Assembly: GCA_965213885.1 (NCBI GenBank) | Contig: OZ243919.1 | Location: 1,798,001-1,862,000, forward strand | Origin: VYFG01 sp965213885 | GTDB taxonomy: Bacteria > Pseudomonadota > Gammaproteobacteria > Arenicellales > Poriferihabitantaceae | Direction: 5' to 3' | Length of the DNA: 64,000 nt | Part shown: piece after piece, positions 26,364-33,390 of the stretch | Layout of the letters: each line of letters starts with the position of its first letter | Position numbering within the stretch: the stretch's first letter is position 1 | The notes under the pieces: generated by a model | The model's database searches: none | Told to the model about the DNA's origin: nothing | What the model saw: the letters and a program-made list of their open reading frames with translations, nothing else | Position numbers and translations under genes: made by a program

Positions 26364-27062
26364 TCAGACGACCCTGGTGGCCAGTGAGCCCACACCGGCG
26401 ACGGAGCATTCCACCAGATCTCCTCGCACCACCGGCCCGACGCCGGCGGGGGTTCCGGTCATGATCAGGTCTCCGGGCCTGAGTTCAAACAGACCGGACA
26501 GGCAGGCGACGATTTCCGGCACTGTCCAGATCAGCTGGTTGAGGTCGCCCTCCTGGCGGATTTCGCCGTTGATCCGGAGTTCCACCCGCCCTTCCGTGGG
26601 ATGGCCGATCTCCGTGGCAGGCGCCACGGCGCTCATGGGCGCCGAATGCTCGAAGGCCTTGCCGATTTCCCAGGGACGGCCGGCCTTCTTCATCTCCGCC
26701 TGAAGGTCGCGCCGCGTCATGTCCAGGCCCACCGCATAACCCCAAACGTGATCCAGCGCGGCACCGACACCGATCTCGCTGCCGCCCCGGCCGATGGCGG
26801 CCACCAGCTCGACTTCATGGTGCACGTCCCCGGTCTTTGGCGGATAGGGGAAATCCCCGCCATCCGGCACCAGGTTGTCGGGGTTCTTGAGAAAGAAGAA
26901 CGGCAGTTCCCTGTCCGGATCGTGGCCCATCTCAATGGCATGGGCGGCGTAGTTGCGTCCGACACAGTAGATCCGGTGGACCGGGAAGCGGGCGTCACTT
27001 CCCCGTACCGGCAGGCAGGGCATCGTGGGAGCGGGAACCACGTATTCGGGCATGGCAGGCAT
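26364..27062 (-). CDS. fumarylacetoacetate hydrolase (FAH) family protein
   Basis: Compact FAH-family hydrolase/isomerase of 232 residues, close in size to fumarylpyruvate hydrolase. It shows IYCVGRNYAAHAIEMG, FFFLKNPDNLVPDGG, VHHEVELVAAIG with metal-binding Glu residues, and the terminal MTGTPAGVGPVVRGD motif. It would cleave or decarboxylate a dioxo acid. It lies directly upstream of a TauD-type oxygenase and downstream of a small MoaD-like ORF on the same strand. The exact acid is not determined by sequence. Confidence 0.9.
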   Translation of the reverse strand: MPAMPEYVVPAPTMPCLPVRGSDARFPVHRIYCVGRNYAAHAIEMGHDPDRELPFFFLKNPDNLVPDGGDFPYPPKTGDVHHEVELVAAIGRGGSEIGVGAALDHVWGYAVGLDMTRRDLQAEMKKAGRPWEIGKAFEHSAPMSAVAPATEIGHPTEGRVELRINGEIRQEGDLNQLIWTVPEIVACLSGLFELRPGDLIMTGTPAGVGPVVRGDLVECSVAGVGSLATRVV

Positions 27063-27092
27063 GGACTCCTTGATTCCGCTGGACCCGGTCGT

Positions 27093-27368
27093 TCAGTCGA
27101 ACCGCAGCGCGCAGACCGGCGGCAGGTGCCGGGAAACGGGATGGTGCAGCACGGCGCTGACGTTGTTCCCGAGAAAGGACGGTTCTGGCACCTGCCAGGG
27201 CCCATTGTCCCGGATGACAGGGAAAAGTCCCTTGCGTATCGCCACGCGCAGCAACGGGAACCTGGAGAACACGTCTTCAAGTACCTCGCATACGGTGGCA
27301 CCCTCCGCCTCGGTGCGGGGGCACTGGACGTGGCGCCTCAGGTTGGCGGTAAAATGGACGACAGCCAT
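27093..27368 (-). CDS. small protein with MoaD/ThiS-like N-terminus
   Basis: ORF of 91 residues. The first 45 residues (MAVVHFTANLRRHV, then GATVCEVLEDVF) match the beta-grasp start of MoaD/ThiS-like ubiquitin-fold proteins. The second half does not fit the family and lacks a C-terminal Gly-Gly, so sulfur-carrier function is doubtful. It sits just upstream of the FAH gene, on the same strand, and diverges from the oxygenase gene that begins near 27451. It could be a degraded gene whose 3' half has been replaced. Confidence 0.45.
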   Translation of the reverse strand: MAVVHFTANLRRHVQCPRTEAEGATVCEVLEDVFSRFPLLRVAIRKGLFPVIRDNGPWQVPEPSFLGNNVSAVLHHPVSRHLPPVCALRFD

Positions 27369-27450
27369 GGCATTCGGATGGGTGGCCGGAATTATAGCGA
27401 ACCCAGAGAGGATTGCCGCCCCTTTCACGATTTTTTGCGATCTTCTTCCA

Positions 27451-28269
27451 TTGGCATCCACCCGGACTTCCCACTCGGCACTCGACCGGGCCATGCAGGA
27501 GCGTGGCTGGATCCTGTTTGAGGACGACCCCGCCCTGCACCGCTGGATCCGGCGCGCCCATCCCGCGGCGCGCCGGGTCCTGGACGATCCCGCTCATCGG
27601 CAGTGGTGGCGGCATGGCGACACCTGGTTCGTCGGAGTGAACGCGCTTGAGAACGGCCCCGACGGCGCGGTTCCCGGCGGGCCACCGTTCACGGGCAGAG
27701 CACTGTCTTACCTGGCCCGCACGGGTGCATTCCGCGACCTGCCGCTTGACCGGGCGCAGGTCTCCGTGTGCTTCCCCGGGTATCCGGCCAGGTCTGCGGC
27801 GGAGTCCGACGCGAGCCACCGCTATCGCCGCCGGCGTGACGCGGCGCATATCGACGGCCTGCTGCGCCATGGACCCGACCGGCGCCGGTATCTCGGTGAA
27901 CACCACGCCTACATACTCGGCATACCGATGGTGGAGTTCCCGGCCGGGGCCGCGCCATTCGTGGTGTGGGAGGGGTCGCACCGGATCGCGGGAGCATTCT
28001 TTCGGCGCCTGCTTTCCGGCAGGGAACCCGGCACATGGAAGGGCCTGGACCTGACGGACGCCTATCATGAACTGCGCCGCGACATTTTCCGGCGCTGCCC
28101 GAGAAGGGTGATTCATGCCCAACCGGGGCAATGCTACCTGGTGCACCGCATGGCGCTCCATGGCATGGCACCCTGGCAGGCCCGTGCGAAAGCCGGCCCG
28201 GATGGGCGCATGGTCTGCTATTTCAGGCCCGAGATTCCGGATCCCCTGGCCTGGCTCACCCTGCCCTGA
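27451..28269 (+). CDS. 2OG-Fe(II)/phytanoyl-type dioxygenase family protein
   Basis: Protein of about 272 residues. A His-x-Asp pair occurs in DAAHIDGLLRHG, and later histidines in HAQPGQCYLVHRMALHGM provide a distal iron ligand, the pattern of Fe(II)/2-oxoglutarate oxygenases. The PFVVWEGSHRIAG stretch is the conserved segment often annotated phytanoyl-like. The start is uncertain: TTG at 27451 gives the full SALDRAMQERGW family opening, while ATG at 27493 begins inside it; neither has a clear ribosome-binding site. It stands alone and divergent from the FAH group. Confidence 0.7.
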   Translation: MASTRTSHSALDRAMQERGWILFEDDPALHRWIRRAHPAARRVLDDPAHRQWWRHGDTWFVGVNALENGPDGAVPGGPPFTGRALSYLARTGAFRDLPLDRAQVSVCFPGYPARSAAESDASHRYRRRRDAAHIDGLLRHGPDRRRYLGEHHAYILGIPMVEFPAGAAPFVVWEGSHRIAGAFFRRLLSGREPGTWKGLDLTDAYHELRRDIFRRCPRRVIHAQPGQCYLVHRMALHGMAPWQARAKAGPDGRMVCYFRPEIPDPLAWLTLP

Positions 28270-28304
28270 TCCCGCCGGCGGAGGCCTGCGGCACCCTGCC
28301 GCCG

Positions 28305-29546
28305 TCAGGCCACCCCCGCCCGGGCAAGCATCGAGTCCAGCAGGATCTGGCAGCCCGCCGCGAGGTGTTCGGGATCCGCATTCTCACTCTCGTTGTGACT
28401 GATCCCGCCCTCGCAGGGGACGAAGATCATCGCGGTCGGGACTTTTCTTGCCATGTAGACGGCGTCATGCCCGGCACCGCTGATCATGTCCCGGTGACTG
28501 TAGCCACCCTCGCTGGCCCCCAGCCGCACCAGGTCCACGCAATCGCGGTCGAAGGGGGTCGCGGGAGCCACCCAGAACACGGACAGGTCGTAACGACAGC
28601 CGTGCCGGGCGGCGATGGCATCGAATTCACCCCGCATGACACCCTCCATGTCCTCCAGTACACGGTCGTCCGGATGGCGGGTATCGATGCTCGTCCATAC
28701 ATGCCCCGGGATCACGTTGCGGCTGCCGGGAACGACCCTGATCAGACCGCAGGTGGTACAGGCGTCGGGGGCATAGTCAAGGCCGATGCGGTTCACCGCC
28801 TCGATCATCCCCGCGGTGCACACCAGCGCGTCCTTCCTGAGCGGCATCGGCGTGGGACCCGCATGGGCTTCCTGGCCGTGGACGTTCAACTCGTACCAGC
28901 GCTGTCCCTGGGCGCCGGTGACCACCCCGATGGTCGTATGCTCGTTTTCCAGGACGGGGCCCTGCTCGATATGGGCTTCGAAGTAGGCGTCCACTTTCCG
29001 GTCGCCCAGACCCTCCCCGATCCAACCGAGACGCTCGAGTTCCTCCCGTACGGTCACACCGTCGGCGTCCTCGAGGGCATACACCCAGTCCAGATCGAAG
29101 GCGCCGGCATAGGCGCCTGAGCCCATCATGGGCGGCGAAAAGCGGCTGCCCTCCTCGTTGTTCCATACCGCAAGCTCCAGGGGCGCGCGGGTGGTGACCC
29201 CGTGGTCCACCAGGGTCCGCAGCACCTCAAACCCGGCGAGAACGCCGTACACCCCGTCGAACCGGCCTCCGGTGGGCTGGCTGTCGAGATGGCTGCCGGT
29301 CATGACCGCGGGCAGCCCGTCATCCGCTCCCGCTCGCCGGATGAACAGGTTGCCGGCCAGGTCCAGGGAATGGCTGCAGCCGATCTCCCGGCACCACCGT
29401 TCCAGCACGCTGCGCCCAACCTGGTCAAGGTCGGTCATGGCCAGCCGGCATACACCCCCCCGGTCGGTCGCACCGATGCGGGCCATCTCCATGAGGGACC
29501 GCCACAGGCGGTCGGCGTCGATTCGAATACGGTTTTCTGAACTCAT
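28305..29546 (-). CDS. M20-type amidohydrolase (N-carbamoyl-L-amino acid hydrolase/allantoate amidohydrolase family)
   Basis: Zinc-dependent amidase of 413 residues. Metal-binding motifs are in order: GSHLDSQPTGGRFDGVYGV, WNNEEGSRFSP, the FEAHIEQGP glutamine/glutamate loop, and the C-terminal SGAGHDAVYMA. ATG at 29546 opens with MSSENRIRID, the normal N-terminus. The group includes N-carbamoyl-amino acid hydrolase, ureidoglycolate and allantoate hydrolases, and sequence alone does not choose between them. No hydantoinase is adjacent. Confidence 0.9.
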   Translation of the reverse strand: MSSENRIRIDADRLWRSLMEMARIGATDRGGVCRLAMTDLDQVGRSVLERWCREIGCSHSLDLAGNLFIRRAGADDGLPAVMTGSHLDSQPTGGRFDGVYGVLAGFEVLRTLVDHGVTTRAPLELAVWNNEEGSRFSPPMMGSGAYAGAFDLDWVYALEDADGVTVREELERLGWIGEGLGDRKVDAYFEAHIEQGPVLENEHTTIGVVTGAQGQRWYELNVHGQEAHAGPTPMPLRKDALVCTAGMIEAVNRIGLDYAPDACTTCGLIRVVPGSRNVIPGHVWTSIDTRHPDDRVLEDMEGVMRGEFDAIAARHGCRYDLSVFWVAPATPFDRDCVDLVRLGASEGGYSHRDMISGAGHDAVYMARKVPTAMIFVPCEGGISHNESENADPEHLAAGCQILLDSMLARAGVA

Positions 29547-30220
29547 GGCATGATCACTGATAAATCCGATATAAGCTGACCCGTCCGGCTGCCGGGCATA
29601 TCCGGCCGGATTTTGGCAAATATACCTGTCTGATGCACCGCAGGGCGAACTGCAATCGTGGCATGACACGGCATCCAGGCCAACCCTTGCAGGTGAATTA
29701 CCCGGCAGCAGGCTGCGGGACCGTACATGCACGCTGTCCGGCGGCGTACATGGCGGAGGCTTGCGTCCCCGGCAGTCTCAGCGGTCATCATTCCGGTACC
29801 ATGACCGGAGCACCCCCTTCTCGCCGGGACACCTGGATGGTCCGATTTCCAGAATGACCGGCCCCGGGGCATGGCTTGTGCGCGGCACGGTTTGCCTGTG
29901 CCAGACGAGCCTGCCCCGGTCCGTGCTCCGATGCAGCCCGGGACTGGCGCTGCACCGGTTACCGGGACTGGACGATAGTCTGTTCGGTGCACCGGCCGCC
30001 GGGGTACGACGGCTACGGTGTCCGGCTTCAGGTCGACGACCAAATCAGCCTCAACCTGCGTTACGAACGTTACGATGCGGCGGGATGCCATTCGGGGACG
30101 AGATATTCGGAGAACCTGCACGTGGCGTCCGAACAAGGCGGTGTTCTGAAGATCACCACGACCTGAACGGACGCGAAATCAACGCCCGGATGTCCCTCCC
30201 CGGTTACGGTGTCGGGATGC

Positions 30221-30237
30221 GCGCCCTCGTCGGGCGC
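30221..30237. terminator. short GC hairpin
   Basis: GCGCCC (30221-30226) pairs with GGGCGC (30232-30237) over a 5-base loop. No T-run follows, so terminator function is weakly supported. Confidence 0.3.
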
Positions 30238-30403
30238 TAACGTATCGCATAAATAAAGGGTTTCATCCGTATCTGCTGAATTTGTCATACTATTTTGCAT
30301 ACACCAAACGTTTCCTTACCCACCTATCCGGCGGCCATGGGGCGCAGGTGCCGGTGGTGGGCAGGGCGCTGTGGTGGTGGCATGGCATTCAGCAGCAGGG
30401 CGA

Positions 30404-30449
30404 GGGGGTGGGGTATGGTTGCGGGCGGGGCCGCCGTCGGGCGGGTGGG
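30404..30449 (+). other. candidate G-quadruplex tract
   Basis: Four G-runs of 3-5 bases occur at 30404-30408, 30410-30413, 30423-30425 and 30427-30430, followed by three GGG runs at 30439-30449, all on the plus strand. Loops are 1 to 9 bases, compatible with a quadruplex. Confidence 0.45.
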
Positions 30450-30595
30450 TACCAGTGTAACCTGACGGGGCCAAAATCCACCAAACGGGGGACTGCTTCT
30501 GCGTATTCACTCCGCCAGCCGTGAACGTGGAGGAATTGCGAATCCATCCTGAAAAATTTCTTTTGTGGAAAATCCGATGAAGCGGGAAAAGCCGG

Positions 30596-30617
30596 AGTGT
30601 CTACACGTGTAGACACT
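30596..30617. promoter_or_regulatory. perfect 22-bp palindrome, operator-like
   Basis: Eleven bases AGTGTCTACAC are followed immediately by their reverse complement, with no spacer. A zero-spacer palindrome of this length is more like a dimer-binding operator than a hairpin. It lies 70 bases past the stop of the RTX-repeat gene. A related half-site (GTCTACAC) recurs at 31953-31960 at the other end of that gene. Confidence 0.55.
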
Positions 30618-30687
30618 TTCCCCTCGCCGCGTACTGAAAAAAAACCGAGCACATTCCAGCACCCGGCCAAGTTACACCACCTGTTTG

Positions 30688-31815
30688 CTATTCCTCGGTA
30701 GGCGTATACCATTCGGGCGCGGGCAGGCCGGGGACTTCTTGATCCGCGCCCCATACCCAATTAACCACGCGGCTGCAATTGCAGCCAGTCAGATTGTCGG
30801 ACTCATCATACACAAACCGCACCATGTTTTCATTGATGGTATCCGCGTCCAACGTGAAGGTGCGGCCAAGCAATTCGACGGACGGCAGCAAGGCGGTATC
30901 GAAAGGGACCGTCCTATGATTCTGGCTGTACACAATTTCCGGGGTACGGCTCCAGGTATCTTCGTCTGGATCAAAGAAGAAAATAGTATCTGCATCGCGC
31001 TCATGCGTACTTCCCCCCATCCGCACATGGACATGATCCGGGCCGTCTCCCAAGACGTAGGTGTTACTGCCGTGCTCCCCGAACATGTGACTTGTGGCCC
31101 TCCCCTTCGTGATAAAGAGGTCGTCGCCCGGGCCGCCGTACATCATCGCAAATCCCCCAGCTATGCGCGAGTTACTGACTAGCACGTCATCGCCGCCCTC
31201 GCCTCGCAATATATCGTTCCGGCCTCTTGGGGTGTTCCCCGTGTACATAACATCATCTTTCGTCGAGCCGATGATGGTATCCGCTCCACTGCCTCCGTTG
31301 GCGATTGCGCCCTGATTCACCTCCATGACCTCGACAATCAAACAGGCAGGGTCGTTACCTTCGCCAACGGTCTGGGAACATCCCCATGAGGCCAATTCGG
31401 TGGGGCTGTAGCTGCCGATCCTATAAACGCGGTGCCCGAGTAGGATCAAGTCATCGCCTCCGCCGGCCCTTATCTGGACGGTGGCACGGATTGCGTTCCC
31501 GGACTCATCTAACTGGGCAGTGCCAGCTTTGAGCATTTCCTTTCGGGCGCGTCTGCCGGATATCAGGGTTCCGGCACCATCGCGACTATTCACCCATAGC
31601 TGCGCCCGGTTGTTGCCTTGACTAGCATTGATTCCAAGGCCAGCGCGTTTGATGGTTAGCTGCAATTCCGCATTGGTCAGTGCTCGGGGTCCGTAATAAT
31701 CTACTTCCGCCCGGGCGTTATTGAACCATAGCAAGGCCAACAGCAGGGTTAGCAGGCCAAATCCGTATAGCACGGGCCGCCGTCGGGCGCGGGGGGTGGG
31801 TGTTTGGGTAGTCAT
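30688..31815 (-). CDS. membrane-anchored protein with RTX-like GGxGxD repeats
   Basis: Protein of 375 residues of unknown function. Residues 1-36 form a positively charged start and one hydrophobic helix (VLYGFGLLTLLLALLWF), a signal peptide or anchor. RTX-like calcium-binding nonapeptides occur at about 118-126 (AGGGDDLIL), 174-182 (GGSGADTII), 206-214 (GEGGDDVLV), 227-235 (GGPGDDLFI) and a weaker one at 246-254. Cysteines in GCSQTV...DPAC and GCNCSR could form disulfides. RTX proteins usually leave by type I secretion with no N-terminal signal, so this architecture is unusual. A GGAGA ribosome-binding site precedes the ATG. Composition is less GC-rich than neighbours. Confidence 0.75.
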   Translation of the reverse strand: MTTQTPTPRARRRPVLYGFGLLTLLLALLWFNNARAEVDYYGPRALTNAELQLTIKRAGLGINASQGNNRAQLWVNSRDGAGTLISGRRARKEMLKAGTAQLDESGNAIRATVQIRAGGGDDLILLGHRVYRIGSYSPTELASWGCSQTVGEGNDPACLIVEVMEVNQGAIANGGSGADTIIGSTKDDVMYTGNTPRGRNDILRGEGGDDVLVSNSRIAGGFAMMYGGPGDDLFITKGRATSHMFGEHGSNTYVLGDGPDHVHVRMGGSTHERDADTIFFFDPDEDTWSRTPEIVYSQNHRTVPFDTALLPSVELLGRTFTLDADTINENMVRFVYDESDNLTGCNCSRVVNWVWGADQEVPGLPAPEWYTPTEE

Positions 31816-31944
31816 GTCAGTCTCCGGTTGTTTCGATTACCCGGATACCAACGCTGGGGAAGGTGCCCGGTCACACGCTGCCAGCGTCCTCCAAAGAGGC
31901 CATGGCCGAAGCCATTGAATGACCGGGCATAAGGTGCTGGCAGC

Positions 31945-31967
31945 GGCCGGGAGTCTACACCCCGGCC
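31945..31967. terminator. hairpin downstream of the 61-residue gene
   Basis: GGCCGGG (31945-31951) pairs with CCCGGCC (31961-31967); the 9-base loop contains GTCTACAC. It lies about 40 bases past the stop of the small minus-strand gene. No T-run. Confidence 0.4.
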
Positions 31968-31979
31968 ACCTGCGGGGCA

Positions 31980-32015
31980 AGGTGCTACACTCTCAACAGG
32001 TGCTACACTCTCAAC
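31980..32015. repeat. tandem 18-bp direct repeat
   Basis: AGGTGCTACACTCTCAAC occurs twice head to tail without mismatch, at 31980-31997 and 31998-32015. The second copy contains the stop codon of the minus-strand gene ending at 32003, so the duplication copied that gene's last codons and stop. Confidence 0.85.
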
Positions 32016-32188
32016 CCTCGCGCCTTGTCGTCCTGTTCAGCGATCTGCCGCAGGCGTTCCGTGCGCTTGTCGATCATGGCGGATAGGGCAGCTCGCAGGG
32101 CGCGGTCGGCAGATATCCGTTTCGCCACTCGCACCCGCCCCCGTAGGTGCTCCAGTTCGATCCGAAGCCGCTGTTCCTCCGGGTTCAT
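32003..32188 (-). CDS. small coiled-coil protein, unknown function
   Basis: ORF of 61 residues, strongly charged and predicted almost wholly helical (RLRIELEHLRGRVRVAKRISADRAL, then KRTERLRQIAEQDD). An excellent ribosome-binding site, GGAGG five bases before the ATG, argues that it is real. I do not recognise the family. Small helical proteins of this type are common in phage and plasmid modules, which agrees with its position in the island. It lies between the 140-residue gene and the RTX-repeat gene on the same strand. Confidence 0.6.
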   Translation of the reverse strand: MNPEEQRLRIELEHLRGRVRVAKRISADRALRAALSAMIDKRTERLRQIAEQDDKARGLRV

Positions 32189-32277
32189 AGGTTCCTCCGT
32201 GAAAGGTGCAGCGGTGGCCGGAAAGACTGCCTGACACGTAGCAATCCCCCAACCCCGGCCACCGCCGCAAAACTTGG

Positions 32278-32700
32278 TTAGACGGCTACAGGTCCGTCTG
32301 GAAATTCGATGACGTGTTGGCCGCGTTGGTGTGGAAGGTGGCCCGCCAGCGCCTCCCGCACCTTGGCAGGGTCGTCTTTCAACAGACCGGCTTTGATTTT
32401 GGCGTCAGTGTCCGCCTGCGCAGCGGTAGCTACGGTGACACCCTCGCCATGAGTGCGAACCCACTCCGGGTTGAGGCCGCCCCCTACTTTGAACGTCTGT
32501 GTCCTGGTCGGCGCGGTCGGACGTTCCAGATGCGGATGTACTCGAATCGCATCTGCCTGTAGGCGATCCCACCGGGGCGAGGGTGCAATGCTGATCTGCC
32601 ACGTCGAATCTTCAAAACAAACGGCCCTTTCCTGATCCTCCGGGCGAACCTCGCGCTTGTCGCGTTCAGCTTCGATCAGCTTCCGGGCATCGTCGGACAT
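32278..32700 (-). CDS. hypothetical protein, accessory island
   Basis: ORF of 140 residues from ATG 32700, which has a GGAAGGG ribosome-binding site seven bases upstream. The frame is also open from a TTG at 32757. The sequence begins with a charged helix (MSDDARKLIEAERDKREV), has a central WQISIAPSPRWDRL stretch, and ends with AAQADTDAKIKAGLLKDDPAKVREAL. No family recognised. It borders the sarcosine oxidase operon and has the same strand and style as the two genes downstream of it, suggesting a three-gene insertion. Confidence 0.55.
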   Translation of the reverse strand: MSDDARKLIEAERDKREVRPEDQERAVCFEDSTWQISIAPSPRWDRLQADAIRVHPHLERPTAPTRTQTFKVGGGLNPEWVRTHGEGVTVATAAQADTDAKIKAGLLKDDPAKVREALAGHLPHQRGQHVIEFPDGPVAV

Positions 32701-32796
32701 GGCCCAGCCCTTCCGGGTCTGTAGCCTCGCGACCAATCCATCCCGCAAGTCTGCCAAGGTTTCGAGATACTTCCCCGGCTCCGGCGGCGGGCGGCC

Positions 32797-33390
32797 TCAG
32801 GCGCCGGAACCCGACAGTGTCGACTGGCGCACCTCGACCCCGAACTGTCGCGCGGTCTCCATCAGCACCTCCCAGCAGAAAAGAGCGAATCCCCGCGGGA
32901 TGAAGAGCTCATGGCCCGCGTTGCCGTGCCACAGCGTGACGCCGACATGATGCAGCGCCGAGGAGGCCACCGACCCCCGGGGAAAGGCGCTTTCTCTCAG
33001 GTCCAGCGGCAGGAAGCGGTTCAGGAGCGCCGTGGCGTCGGGGCCGGTCACGCGGATCCGTGTCCGGGAATGGGACAGGTCCAGGACGGCACCGATGGAC
33101 GAATCCAGGGGCGGCGCCATGGCCCCAACGATCCACCATTTCAGGGGCTCTGTCCTGAGAACCGCGACGCCGCCGGTTTCGATTGCCTGGCCGGGCCCCG
33201 GCAAGGCATCGGTTCCCACAGACCCCGCAAGAGCGGCACCGGCCGTATTCACGGTATCCGGCCAGGCGGCTACTTGGTGCAGGACCAGGTCCCTGAGAAG
33301 CTCCAGGGTGATCCCGGGGCCGTCTTCGGTGACGATGCCGCTGACACCGGCGACAATGTGACCGTCCAGTGCGGATGCCCGTTCAGCCAT
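32797..33390 (-). CDS. soxG: sarcosine oxidase gamma subunit
   Basis: Gamma subunit of heterotetrameric sarcosine oxidase, 197 residues. The recognisable core is LSHSRTRIRVTGPDATALLNRFLPLDLRESAFPRG-like residues near the middle and the GFALFCWEVLMETARQFG C-terminal segment, both of the GcvT-like gamma fold. The ATG at 33390 overlaps the end of soxA, showing coupling. It is the last gene of soxBDAG. The enzyme oxidatively demethylates sarcosine to glycine, passing the methyl to tetrahydrofolate. Confidence 0.9.
   Translation of the reverse strand: MAERASALDGHIVAGVSGIVTEDGPGITLELLRDLVLHQVAAWPDTVNTAGAALAGSVGTDALPGPGQAIETGGVAVLRTEPLKWWIVGAMAPPLDSSIGAVLDLSHSRTRIRVTGPDATALLNRFLPLDLRESAFPRGSVASSALHHVGVTLWHGNAGHELFIPRGFALFCWEVLMETARQFGVEVRQSTLSGSGA

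Larger units (their letters stand above)
29547..30687. other. 1.1-kb region without a convincing gene
   Basis: No intact gene was recognised on either strand. It holds a short hairpin at 30221-30237, a G-rich, strand-biased stretch at about 30340-30450, and a 22-bp palindrome at 30596-30617. A short plus-strand frame (29876-30166) ends in residues such as GYGVRLQVDD and LNLRYERYD that faintly recall an outer-membrane beta-barrel strand, but it has no proper start and may be chance. The region looks like decayed accessory DNA. Confidence 0.6.

Noticed and set aside
29876..30166. Short plus-strand frame with a beta-barrel-like ending
   Set aside because: Only about 20 residues look suggestive, there is no signal peptide or ribosome-binding site, and the frame is short; chance is more likely.
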